A stretch of 22,338 nucleotides of DNA, from the NCBI GenBank assembly GCA_905193765.1, contig CAJJPZ010000020.1, positions 1-22,338 of the forward strand. The letters are read 5' to 3'. The position numbers and the translations under genes were made by a program. The stretch's first letter is position 1, and each line of letters begins with the position of its first letter. Under the pieces are notes generated by a model, which was given only the letters and a program-made list of their open reading frames with translations, did no database searches and was not told the origin of the DNA. The DNA comes from an uncultured Eubacterium sp. (GTDB taxonomy: Bacteria > Bacillota > Clostridia > Peptostreptococcales > Anaerovoracaceae). Of this stretch, positions 6,549-14,635 are shown piece by piece.

Positions 6549-8750
6549 CTATATTTTCTTTATCGGAGCTATACCGACAGCAAGTTTCTTGGTCCCCGAT
6601 ACGAATTCCACAGTCACCACGCTCTCTGTGCACTCCACAACAGTTCCCTGTCCGAATTTGGGATGTGCCACGATATCGCCTCTGCTGAATACATCTGAAG
6701 AAGCCGCTGCATTTTTCTTCGTCTGCTGTCTGGCGTATCTGAGCTGGTCGAAAGGTCTGAACGGAGTTTTCTCCGAAACGCCTGATTCGAAACTGCCTTC
6801 TCCGAACGCCCTGCTTTTCTTCTCATATACAGCATCTCCCTCGAGCAGACGGCTGTCCAGCTCACGGAGGAACTGGGATTCTCTCGTATAGTCCGTCCTG
6901 CCGTACATCGTTCGCATAGCTGCACTGGTCATCCACAGGCGTTCCTTCGCTCTTGTTATGCCTACATAGCAAAGACGCCTCTCCTCTTCAAGTCCTTCTT
7001 CACGGTCAAATGCCCTCCATCCCGGGAAAAGGCCGTCTTCCAGACCCGGCATGAACACATACGGAAATTCCAGACCCTTTGCACTGTGCATAGTCATCAT
7101 CACTACAGCGTCCTCATCGGCGTCATGATTGTCTACATCTGCAAGGAGCGCTATACGTTCCATGAATTCCGCAAGGGTTATATTGGGATCCTCCGTCTCA
7201 TAATCACATATCACTGATTTGAATTCCATGAGGTTTTCTATACGGCTTTCCGCTTCCAGGGTCTCCTGTATCTCAAGGGACTTGAGATATCCCGAATTCA
7301 CCAGCAGGCCATCATACAGATCCGATACTTTCATAGTATCCTTTTCATCGCTGTATGAAGATATCATAGCTGTGAAAGCTTCTATATTCGCCGAGACCTT
7401 AGCTGAAAAAGAGCTCATCACTTCCCTGTCCGCAAGTACATCGAACATGCTTTCGTTTCTTACAGAAGCCAGGGTCTGCAGCTTCTCTATGGTCCTGCCA
7501 CCTATACCGCGTTTCGGTTCGTTTATGATACGTATGAGCGCCAGATCGTCTGCATTGTTCTGTACAAGTCTCATGTAGCACATTATATCTTTTATTTCTT
7601 TCCTGTCATAATACCTCAGTCCGCCAAGCACCCTGTATGGTATATCCCGTCTGGAAAGAGCCTCCTCAAACGTCCTGGACTGTGAATTGTTCCTGTAAAG
7701 GATCGCAAAATCACTGTACTTTATGCTGCTGTCCTTTATACGGTTTATCTCACTTGCTATGAACTGGGCCTCGTCTCTTTCATCGTCAGCCCTGAAATAC
7801 GTTATCTTGCTTCCCGGCTCCTGATCCGTCCACAGTTTCTTGGCTTTCCTGTCGCGATTGTTGGCAATGACAGAATGTGCAGCTTCCAGGATATTGCCTG
7901 TTGACCTGTAGTTCTGCTCCAGCTTTACGACCTTTGCGCCGCGAAAATCCCGTTCGAACTCAAGTATGTTCCTTATATCAGCACCTCTCCACTGATATAT
8001 GCACTGATCGTCGTCTCCCACCACACATATGTTATCGTGCGCTTCAGCAAGCATTTTTATGAATTTATACTGTATCTGGTTGGTATCCTGATACTCGTCC
8101 ACCATTATGTATCTGAATCTGTTCTGATATCTGAGAAGTACCGCTTCATCCTTTTCAAACAGCTTCACTGTGTTCAGCAGAAGGTCATCGAAATCCATCG
8201 CATTGTTTTTCTTCAGATGACGGCTGTATTCTCTGTACACCTGGTACACTATGCGCTCTTTCATTCCGTCTCCATAGACGGCAGCATATGCTTCCGGAGA
8301 TATCTCTTTTTCTTTTGCTCTGCTTATCTCTCCGAGAAAGAACGCAGGCTTGTACTTCTTGCTGTCTATGCTGAGTTCTTTTGAAATGTTCTTCACTAGT
8401 GTCTTCTGGTCCGCAGGATCATAGACTGCAAAGTCCCTGCCGTATCCCAGGATCTCAGCGTTGCTTCTCAGTATCCTGAGACATGCGGAATGGAACGTCA
8501 TTATCCACATGTTTATCCCGGACCCGATGAGAGCCTCCACTCTGTCACGCATCTCCTTTGCAGCTTTGTTTGTAAAGGTGACCGCCAGTATGTTGTACGG
8601 AGATATGCCCTTTTCCTCGATCATATAGGCTATCCTGTGTGTCATGGTGCTGGTCTTGCCGCTGCCGGCCCCCGCAAGTATCAGAAGCGGACCCTCCGTA
8701 CACATGGCTGCTTCTCTCTGTTCCTCATTTAATTTTTTCAAATAATCCAT
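6549..8750 (-). CDS. pcrA: ATP-dependent DNA helicase PcrA (UvrD/Rep family)
   Basis: PcrA is a 3'-5' superfamily 1A helicase for repair, plasmid rolling-circle replication and removal of RecA or RNA polymerase from DNA. From the chosen start (733 residues) it has the Q motif (LNEEQREA), Walker A AGAGSGKT (residues 26-33), motif II VDEYQDTN, motif III VGDDDQCIYQWRGAD, motif IV LEQNYRST, motif V TMHSAKGLEF and motif VI YVGITRAKERL. The C-terminal Tudor-like tail (GDIVAHPKFGQGTVV) is intact. The start at 8748-8750 follows AGAGGAG at very short spacing. A second candidate, the ATG at 8769-8771, overlaps the stop of the protease gene as TAATG and would add seven residues. Both fit translational coupling. 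Confidence 0.96.
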   Translation of the reverse strand: MDYLKKLNEEQREAAMCTEGPLLILAGAGSGKTSTMTHRIAYMIEEKGISPYNILAVTFTNKAAKEMRDRVEALIGSGINMWIMTFHSACLRILRSNAEILGYGRDFAVYDPADQKTLVKNISKELSIDSKKYKPAFFLGEISRAKEKEISPEAYAAVYGDGMKERIVYQVYREYSRHLKKNNAMDFDDLLLNTVKLFEKDEAVLLRYQNRFRYIMVDEYQDTNQIQYKFIKMLAEAHDNICVVGDDDQCIYQWRGADIRNILEFERDFRGAKVVKLEQNYRSTGNILEAAHSVIANNRDRKAKKLWTDQEPGSKITYFRADDERDEAQFIASEINRIKDSSIKYSDFAILYRNNSQSRTFEEALSRRDIPYRVLGGLRYYDRKEIKDIMCYMRLVQNNADDLALIRIINEPKRGIGGRTIEKLQTLASVRNESMFDVLADREVMSSFSAKVSANIEAFTAMISSYSDEKDTMKVSDLYDGLLVNSGYLKSLEIQETLEAESRIENLMEFKSVICDYETEDPNITLAEFMERIALLADVDNHDADEDAVVMMTMHSAKGLEFPYVFMPGLEDGLFPGWRAFDREEGLEEERRLCYVGITRAKERLWMTSAAMRTMYGRTDYTRESQFLRELDSRLLEGDAVYEKKSRAFGEGSFESGVSEKTPFRPFDQLRYARQQTKKNAAASSDVFSRGDIVAHPKFGQGTVVECTESVVTVEFVSGTKKLAVGIAPIKKI

Positions 8751-8770
8751 AGTCTCCTCTGCCCCGATCA

Positions 8771-9496
8771 TTATAGAATCACATAGTTCATCAGAATGTT
8801 GTAGTACAGGAAATTCACGCAAGGCGATATTATCCTGCTGGTTATGCCAAATACGATAAGTGCCACAAGTATCCAGTCACCGTATCTGTAAAGTGTCCAG
8901 TAAAATCCGGTATGCTTTATATCAAACAGCTCCGAAATTATGGAAAAACCGTCAAGAGGCGGACATGGTATCAGATTGAATATCATGAGCACAAGATTTA
9001 TCACTATGATGTAATTGATCATTTTCCATATTATCATGCCGAGGCTGTCCGTGGTCGCAAATCCTGCCCCTGCTGTAAGCAGTATTATCTTTGCCACAAA
9101 CGAGAACACCACCGCTATGATCAGGTTCATGACTACCCCTGCCAGCGATACCAGCAGCTCGTCACGTCTCCTGTTCCTGAAGTTCCTCGGGTCTATCATT
9201 ACCGGTTTGCCCCATCCGAATCCGCAGAAAATCAGCGCCGCCAGGCCTATTATGTCTATATGGGCTGCAGGATTTATAGTCACCCTGCCCTGGATCTTAG
9301 GCGTCGGGTCGCCCAGCTTGTATGCCACCGATGCATGTGCGAATTCGTGGAACGACAATCCTATTATTATAGCCGGCAGATACAGCAGCGTATCTATCAG
9401 CCACGACATCGGGTCGCTGAAAGCGCCTGATCTGAATGAATTGTACGCCAGGAACGCTATCAGCAGAATAAATGTAAAATCTATATTCCGTCTCAA
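8771..9496 (-). CDS. Site-2 protease family membrane metalloprotease (M50)
   Basis: M50 proteases cleave substrates within the membrane with an active-site zinc. The product (241 residues) has HEFAH (residues 50-54, the HExxH zinc motif) in a membrane helix and NLIPCPPLDG (about 174-183), which brings the third zinc ligand, plus five or six hydrophobic segments. This is the short YwhC-like type without a PDZ domain. The substrate is unknown. I chose a TTG start at 9494-9496 because GGAGG lies 7 nt before it and the protein then begins RRNIDFTF. The ATG at 9527-9529 gives 11 more residues with only a weak AAGG site. It is the first gene before pcrA, ligA and the AIR-synthase-like gene. Confidence 0.88.
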   Translation of the reverse strand: MRRNIDFTFILLIAFLAYNSFRSGAFSDPMSWLIDTLLYLPAIIIGLSFHEFAHASVAYKLGDPTPKIQGRVTINPAAHIDIIGLAALIFCGFGWGKPVMIDPRNFRNRRRDELLVSLAGVVMNLIIAVVFSFVAKIILLTAGAGFATTDSLGMIIWKMINYIIVINLVLMIFNLIPCPPLDGFSIISELFDIKHTGFYWTLYRYGDWILVALIVFGITSRIISPCVNFLYYNILMNYVIL

Positions 9497-9545
9497 ATTC
9501 TTTACCTCCGTCTGAAACAAGTTTATCATATGACCTTATCGTCCT

Positions 9546-9573
9546 GCATCATCAATGCAGTCTATGATGATGC
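9546..9573. other. Perfect 9-bp hairpin upstream of the protease-pcrA-ligA operon
   Basis: GCATCATCA (9546-9554) and TGATGATGC (9565-9573) form a 9-bp stem with a 10-nt loop, between the cls stop and the protease start. On the minus strand no U-tract follows, so it is not a clear terminator of cls. It could be an attenuator or an operator. Confidence 0.45.
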
Positions 9574-9610
9574 TTGTGTGTTTTATGCCGCAAATTCTGT
9601 ACTGTATACA

Positions 9611-11110
9611 TCAAAGCAGATCCGAGAGCAGTCTTGCAGCGACCTCTCTTACCTTTACCGATATACCTCTGTCATCGTACAGTTCTCTTGTCAGCTCATG
9701 GCAACTCTCCATATCTTTCCTGAATATCCGCTCCATCTTCTCAGCTTCCTGCCTGTCATAAATAAAGGCATTGCTTTCAAAGTTCAACGCGAAGCTCCGT
9801 CTGTCAAAATTCGTCGAGCCCACACTGCCCACTTCTCCATCCACTACTATCGTCTTGGCATGGAGAAATCCGTTATCGTAGATATATACGTGGCCTCCGG
9901 ATCTTATGAGTTCCCCTGCATATGCATAAGTGGCCCAGTATACAAAGGGATGATCCGGTTTGCAGGGAATCATCAGCCTGACGTCCACCCCGCACTGTGC
10001 AGCCATCTTGAGCGATTCCAGTATGCTGGGATCCGGCACGAAATACGGTGTCTGTATATACACGCTACGTGAAGAAGATGTTATCATCTTCATATATGCC
10101 CGCTTGACTTCCTCCCGCAGAGAATCCGGCCCGCTGGACACGATCTGTATCCCGGTCACACCACGCTTTATAACAGGACTGTAATAGGCCTCCGAAAGTG
10201 TCAGATCCTCTCCGGACGAAAATCTCCAGTCCATCAGGAAACGTGCGTTTATATCCTGTACAGCCTGACCTGTGATTCTGATATGTGTATCTCTCCAGTA
10301 CCCGAATTTCTTTTTCCTGCCGAGATATTCACGTGCTATGTTGAACCCGCCTATATATCCTATTTCTCCGTCTATGACAGCAAGTTTCCTGTGGTTCCTG
10401 TAGTTGAACTTTATATTTACAAGCTTTAACCTTTTGGGAAAGAAATATGATCGTCTTCCACCAGCCTGTAAAAGATCAGCCAGCATTTTGTCGTTTATAT
10501 GCCTGCTGCCCATAGAATCCATAAAGAGCCTCACTTCTACGCCTTCAAGCGCTTTCTGAGTCAGCTCTTCTATGAGTTTTCTGCCGATTTCATCATACTT
10601 GATTATAAAAAACATTATATTCACAGTATGTTCAGCATTCCTTATGTCTCTTATCAGGGCATCGAACATATCCCTGCCGTCTGTCAGGAAATCTATACGG
10701 TTATCCTGGGTATAGTAAGCCCTGCCATAAAGCTGGTTGAGATGTATCATATCTTTCCAGAGATCACCTGCATCTGTTGAAAAATCAAAACTGCCTTTCT
10801 CGATATCTGTTATCTGCCTGCTCAGACTCTCATCGATTTCCTGTTCCTCATAACTGCTCAGTCTGAACATCTTTTTTCTGGCCGCATTCTGTGAAAGCAG
10901 GAAATACAGTATGACTCCTGCAACAGGCAGCATAAAAATCACCATCACCCAGGCAAGTGCTGCTGATGGTGTATGCCTCTCCCTCACTATTGCAGTTATT
11001 GCCGCTGCCAGATCAGCGATACCCAGCAGTATGATGAACTGTGCTGTACCGGAATTTCCCGGTAGATAATTGATAAGAGCTACCATCTTCAATATATCCT
11101 TTGTGGTCAT
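9611..11110 (-). CDS. cls: Cardiolipin synthase
   Basis: This phospholipase-D family enzyme joins two phosphatidylglycerols into cardiolipin and glycerol at the membrane. The 499 residues start with two hydrophobic segments (about 24-42 and 51-72) and carry both HxKxxxxD motifs: H240/K242/D247 and H417/K419/D424, each followed by the glycine-rich GG/GSTN pattern. FDRRSF follows the second motif, as in other Cls proteins. The start at 11110 has no good ribosome site; an ATG at residue 9 follows AAGGA at 10 nt, so the true N-terminus may be 8 residues shorter. It stands between the tryptophan region and the protease-pcrA operon with more than 110 nt on each side. Confidence 0.95.
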   Translation of the reverse strand: MTTKDILKMVALINYLPGNSGTAQFIILLGIADLAAAITAIVRERHTPSAALAWVMVIFMLPVAGVILYFLLSQNAARKKMFRLSSYEEQEIDESLSRQITDIEKGSFDFSTDAGDLWKDMIHLNQLYGRAYYTQDNRIDFLTDGRDMFDALIRDIRNAEHTVNIMFFIIKYDEIGRKLIEELTQKALEGVEVRLFMDSMGSRHINDKMLADLLQAGGRRSYFFPKRLKLVNIKFNYRNHRKLAVIDGEIGYIGGFNIAREYLGRKKKFGYWRDTHIRITGQAVQDINARFLMDWRFSSGEDLTLSEAYYSPVIKRGVTGIQIVSSGPDSLREEVKRAYMKMITSSSRSVYIQTPYFVPDPSILESLKMAAQCGVDVRLMIPCKPDHPFVYWATYAYAGELIRSGGHVYIYDNGFLHAKTIVVDGEVGSVGSTNFDRRSFALNFESNAFIYDRQEAEKMERIFRKDMESCHELTRELYDDRGISVKVREVAARLLSDLL

Positions 11111-11227
11111 ATCTGTTATTATTTCAGTATAACATCTGCAGCAAAAAAAATACAGCGCTTAAAAGTGCTTATGATAAGTCTGAAAATTCCGTATCATTAT
11201 AAAAGATCTTTCGATAGCCCCCGTTAG

Positions 11228-11302
11228 AACAAAAGTGGCTTCACCATATATTATCATATGAAACTTTTGTTGATATTCCAGAAATATCGAGAACGATATT
11301 TC
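11228..11302. repeat. Two inverted repeats in the cls upstream region
   Basis: AACAAAAGT (11228-11236) pairs with ACTTTTGTT (11263-11271) across 26 nt. GAAATATCG (11281-11289) pairs with CGATATTTC (11294-11302) across 4 nt. Both stems are 9 bp and perfect. They fill most of the 277-nt gap between cls and the AEC remnant. No ORF is seen there. They could be cls operators or a small decayed repeat. Confidence 0.4.
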
Positions 11303-11311
11303 CTACATAAT

Positions 11312-11360
11312 AAAAAACAGGGGTTTTCCGATGTATGTCTGCATCAGAAAAGCCCTGTAA
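11312..11360 (-). terminator. Intrinsic terminator of the tryptophan operon
   Basis: On the minus strand ACAGGG-TTTTC-GATG pairs with CATC-GAAAA-CCCTGT, interrupted by single mismatches, with an 8-nt loop, and is followed by TTTTTTATT. It lies 28 nt beyond the stop of the AEC remnant and should end the T-box-trpB-trpXYZ transcript. Confidence 0.85.
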
Positions 11361-11387
11361 AACACTTTACTGCACAACTGCATCACA

Positions 11388-11786
11388 TCATATCCCGTAA
11401 TACATCGTCAGAAGCACCGTCGCTGCCGGCAGTGTGATCACAGAAAACATCGTTGTCAGCGCTACAGCCTCTGCTGCGAACTGTGTATTTTTCTTTTCAC
11501 TGGCAGCGATGACCACGATCATCACCATCGTCGGGAATGCCGATGCGTACACCAGCATCGCCTTGACGTAAACATCAAGAGGAAGCCAGTTTACTGCAAG
11601 GAACGTTACCACCGGCCATATGATCAGGCTTATGGATGTGATCAGCAGGCAGGGGCTTGTGATGTTCATTATCAGCATTATCAGATATTTATTGGATTCA
11701 AAGGGCAGCATTTTTGTTTTGCTGCACACGAATCCTATGACTATCATCGCGAATATTATCGAGATCCTGTAACATATGAGAGACAT
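11388..11786 (-). pseudogene. Internally deleted AEC-family (auxin efflux carrier-like) transporter
   Basis: AEC transporters are membrane carriers of about 300 residues with two five-helix halves. This 132-residue frame has a typical N-terminus (residues 1-54, with the conserved NITSPCLLITSIS turn). It then jumps at about residue 55 to sequence typical of the last three helices (WPVVTFL..., ASAFPTMVMIVVIA, then TTMFSVITLPAATVLL). Roughly the middle 150-180 residues are missing, yet the frame is intact. The start at 11784-11786 follows AAGGAGG at 5 nt, so translation signals survive. It is about 70 nt after the ATPase gene and before the terminator, so it is probably co-transcribed. A full transporter cannot form from it; it is most likely a remnant. 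A small functional membrane protein is the less likely alternative. Confidence 0.75.
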
Positions 11787-11856
11787 ATCTTCCTCCTTGC
11801 ATATTTTCTGAACAAAAAATACAAATGCAAATAATATGCCATTATTGAAGGTCCTG

Positions 11857-12630
11857 CTACAGCAGCATCCTGTCATTGTCTATCTCGAACTTTTCCACCA
11901 GTTTATCGACGGTCATTGCTTCACGTTCTTCTCCACTTATATCCATCATTATCCTGCCGCTCTGCATCAGTATCGTCCTGTTGCCGTGTTCCAGAGCCGC
12001 CTTCATGTTGTGCGTTATCATCATCGTGCACATGCGGTCCTCGCCTGCAAAACGGTCCGTGAGCTCCAGCACTTTTTTTGCAGCTGAAGGATCCAGAGCT
12101 GCTGTGTGCTCGTCCAGGAGCAGCAGCTTCGGCTTTGCTATAACAGCCATGAACAGAGTCAGCGCCTGCCGCTGACCGCCTGACAGGAGTCTTGCCTTTT
12201 CCTTCATCCTGTCTTCAAGGCCCATGCCCAGCAGGCTTAACTTTTCCCTGAAGATCTCGCGATCCCTGCGATTTATACCGGCCTGTAGTCCCCTGCTCCT
12301 GATCTTGTTGTATGCTATGGAAAGATTCTCCTCTATGGTCATGTCGTAGGCTGTCCCCTTGAGAGGATCCTGGAACACCCTGCCGATATACTTCGCCCGC
12401 TTGTGCTCTGGCAGCCTTGATATATCGATACCGTCAAGTATGATCTCCCCGCTGTCCACGGGAAATACGCCTGCTATGGAGTTCATCAGTGTTGATTTAC
12501 CTGCCCCGTTACTGCCTATTATAGTTATAAAATCTCCCGGTCTGCCGTTGAAGTCTATCCCGTCAAGAGCTCTCATTTCATTTATAGTGCCTCTGCCGAA
12601 CGTCTTTACAAGGTTCTCTATTTTAAGCAT
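11857..12630 (-). CDS. ABC transporter ATP-binding protein, TrpZ-like
   Basis: This is the cytoplasmic ATPase of the importer encoded with the next two genes. The 257 residues show Walker A GSNGAGKS (39-46), the Q-loop VFQDP, the signature LSGGQ (149-153), Walker B LLLLDE (169-174) and the switch His207 (MITHN). It resembles LivF/LivG-type ATPases that pair with BPD_transp_2 permeases. The start at 12628-12630 overlaps the permease stop by 8 nt and follows GGGAGG at 8 nt. A frame open further upstream lies inside the permease gene and is not used. By context it energises uptake of tryptophan or a related aromatic compound. Confidence 0.9.
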   Translation of the reverse strand: MLKIENLVKTFGRGTINEMRALDGIDFNGRPGDFITIIGSNGAGKSTLMNSIAGVFPVDSGEIILDGIDISRLPEHKRAKYIGRVFQDPLKGTAYDMTIEENLSIAYNKIRSRGLQAGINRRDREIFREKLSLLGMGLEDRMKEKARLLSGGQRQALTLFMAVIAKPKLLLLDEHTAALDPSAAKKVLELTDRFAGEDRMCTMMITHNMKAALEHGNRTILMQSGRIMMDISGEEREAMTVDKLVEKFEIDNDRMLL

Positions 12631-13555
12631 TCCTGTTTCCTCCCTTTCCTTTTTTTCTGAACAGGGAGAAATTCTCACCCAGCATACCCATGGACAGTGC
12701 GATGGTAACGATAACTGCCGATACGAGCTTCAGATCTGTCGGCGGCATACCTATATAAAGTGCTATCGCTATGACCATCCTGTACAGCACAGCTCCCAGC
12801 GCCACCGCTATGAGTCTTCTCATAAGGCTGCTGGTACCGAAAATCACTTCTCCGATTATTACCGACGCCAGACCTATGACCACCATGCCAACGCCCATGC
12901 CGACGTCTGAATAGCCCTGATACTGTGCCAGCATACCGCCTGCCATACCCACAAGGCCGTTTGATACAGAAAGTCCCAGGAGCTTCATATTGTCGCTGCT
13001 GATCCCGTAGGAACGCACCATCTCCTCGTTGTCTCCGGTAGCTCTCAGCGCGAAGCCTTTCCTTGTCTTGAGGAATCCGTAGAGCAGTATTATTATGACC
13101 GCTGCCATGATGACCCCCAGAACTATGGAGCTCCACTGGAAGCCGTTCATCAGATCGCCGACCTTCCTGTATATGGTCGGAACATTGTTGAGATTTACAT
13201 TGGCCTTGCCCTGTATCCTCAGGTTTATGGAATATATGCCCAGCATGACGAGGATACCTGCCAGCAGCGGCTGTATCTTCAGTTTTGTATTGAGCAGAGC
13301 AGTTATAGCTCCGGCTCCCATACCGAGGATGAATGACGCCACAAGGGCCAGTACACACATCAGGCCCTGCATCGCAGGACTCATATCTGCTGCTGCTGTA
13401 CATATGACAGCTGAAATAGCAGCACCTGTAACGATGCTGCCGTCTACCGTAAGATCAGGAGTGTTCAGCGTCCTGAATGATAAAAATACGCCAAGGGCCA
13501 ATATTGAATATATCAGCCCCAGCTCCAATGATTCTAAAAGAATGACTATAAGCAT
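12623..13555 (-). CDS. ABC transporter permease, TrpY-like (LivH/BPD_transp_2 family)
   Basis: The 310-residue protein has about eight to nine hydrophobic helices and the features of branched-chain amino acid type permeases: an early SLELGLIYSILALGVFLSFR segment, NTPDLTVDGS, and the cytoplasmic EMVRSYGI coupling region after ALRATGDN. It should form the membrane channel for the lipoprotein and ATPase on either side. The start follows AAAGGG at 7 nt and lies 11 nt after the lipoprotein stop. Its stop overlaps the ATPase gene, so the three are translated together. The tryptophan link comes from the T-box and trpB upstream, not from the permease sequence. Confidence 0.9.
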   Translation of the reverse strand: MLIVILLESLELGLIYSILALGVFLSFRTLNTPDLTVDGSIVTGAAISAVICTAAADMSPAMQGLMCVLALVASFILGMGAGAITALLNTKLKIQPLLAGILVMLGIYSINLRIQGKANVNLNNVPTIYRKVGDLMNGFQWSSIVLGVIMAAVIIILLYGFLKTRKGFALRATGDNEEMVRSYGISSDNMKLLGLSVSNGLVGMAGGMLAQYQGYSDVGMGVGMVVIGLASVIIGEVIFGTSSLMRRLIAVALGAVLYRMVIAIALYIGMPPTDLKLVSAVIVTIALSMGMLGENFSLFRKKGKGGNRNA

Positions 13556-13566
13556 TTTTCTACCCT

Positions 13567-14571
13567 TTACAGATCTTCTTTCGAAAGATCAGTTGCTTTC
13601 TTCATTACAGATTCCGGAATATCCAGCCCCATGGCCTCAGCAGTTTCACTGTTGAGGAAAACGCTTGTCTTATCCATGGTCTCAACAGGCATTGACGCTG
13701 TATCAGAGCCATTGAATACCTCCACAACCATCTTCGCAGTTTCCTGTCCAAGATATTCATAATCCACACCTGATGTTGCCAGAGCACCATCTTTTACCAT
13801 AGAATCTGCTGCTACATAGAACGGGATCTTGTTCTTGATGAAAACATCGTTTGCTGTTGCTATCGATGATGCCACTGTATTGTCTGTAGGTGAGAATACT
13901 ATGTCGCATTTCTTGGCAAGGCTCTGAGCTGCAGTCTGGATCTCATTGGAATTCGTTATAGCTGATTCAACAACTTTGATATCATTTTCTTTGGCGTATT
14001 CCTTAAGCTGTTTTACTGTTGCAACAGAATTCGTTTCACTTGAATTGTAAAGCGCTCCCACGGTCTTGTATCCCGGTGTTATCTCGCTTGCCAGCTCCAT
14101 TATCTGATCCACTTTCACAGCATCTGAAGTTCCTGTGATATTGCCGCCTGGATTATCCATATCTTTGACAATGCCTGCTGCCACAGGATCTGTTACTGCC
14201 GAGAAAATAATAGGGATATCCTTAGTCTCGCCCATGGCTACCTGCGCTGCCGGTGTGGTTATCGCAACGATCACATCCACTTTGTCAGCTACGAATCCCT
14301 GGCAGATAGTCTTGAGATTGGACTGCTCGTTCTGTGCATTCTGATAGTCGATCTCGATATTCTTGCCGTCCACATATCCATCGTCTTCAAGCTGTTTTAT
14401 TATTGATTCCCTGATCTGATCGAGAGATGTATGTTCCACCAGCTGTACCAGACCCACCTTGAACGTCTCCTTATCGCCGCTGTCACTGCTGCTGTCTGAT
14501 CCGCAGCCTGTGAGAACCACCGTCATTATCATCACTGCTGCAAGCAGTACTGCCATAAACTTCTTCTTCAT
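13567..14571 (-). CDS. ABC transporter substrate-binding lipoprotein, TrpX-like (ABC_sub_bind)
   Basis: This 334-residue exported lipoprotein has a Lys-rich start, a hydrophobic core and lipobox LTGC with Cys23, followed by a Ser/Asp-rich linker. The mature part has the periplasmic-binding fold pattern of the ABC_sub_bind family: FKVGLVQLVEH, IVAITTPAAQVA, IPIIFSAVTDPVAAG, GNITGTSD and DIVFSPTDNTVASS. TrpX of streptococci, in a Trp T-box-controlled operon, belongs here. Tryptophan or a close relative is the likely ligand, because a UGG-specifier T-box heads this operon. The start follows GAAGGAAA. An 8-codon ORF with a better ribosome site ends just before it (see 14578-14605). Confidence 0.88.
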   Translation of the reverse strand: MKKKFMAVLLAAVMIMTVVLTGCGSDSSSDSGDKETFKVGLVQLVEHTSLDQIRESIIKQLEDDGYVDGKNIEIDYQNAQNEQSNLKTICQGFVADKVDVIVAITTPAAQVAMGETKDIPIIFSAVTDPVAAGIVKDMDNPGGNITGTSDAVKVDQIMELASEITPGYKTVGALYNSSETNSVATVKQLKEYAKENDIKVVESAITNSNEIQTAAQSLAKKCDIVFSPTDNTVASSIATANDVFIKNKIPFYVAADSMVKDGALATSGVDYEYLGQETAKMVVEVFNGSDTASMPVETMDKTSVFLNSETAEAMGLDIPESVMKKATDLSKEDL

Positions 14572-14577
14572 TTTCCT

Positions 14578-14605
14578 TCACACATGTACATTGCCTCTGT
14601 ACATG
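14578..14605 (-). CDS. Eight-codon upstream ORF (MYRGNVHV) inside a hairpin before trpX
   Basis: ATG at 14602-14604 follows AAAGGAGATC, a better ribosome site than that of trpX itself. The frame M-Y-R-G-N-V-H-V ends with TGA at 14578-14580, whose bases run into the trpX Shine-Dalgarno (TGTGAAGGAAA). The ORF lies in a 7-bp stem, CATGTAC (14583-14589) with GTACATG (14599-14605), and the stem hides its own ATG. It may couple or modulate trpX translation. It has no Trp codon, so it is not a classical trp attenuator peptide. Chance occurrence is possible. Confidence 0.35.
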
Positions 14606-14635
14606 ATCTCCTTTCGTGTTTGATTTTCTATCTTT

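Noticed and set aside
12675..13403. 242-codon minus-strand frame overlapping the permease
   Set aside because: It is a second frame of the TrpY-like permease gene, with Gly/Arg/Ser-rich low-complexity sequence and no family features.
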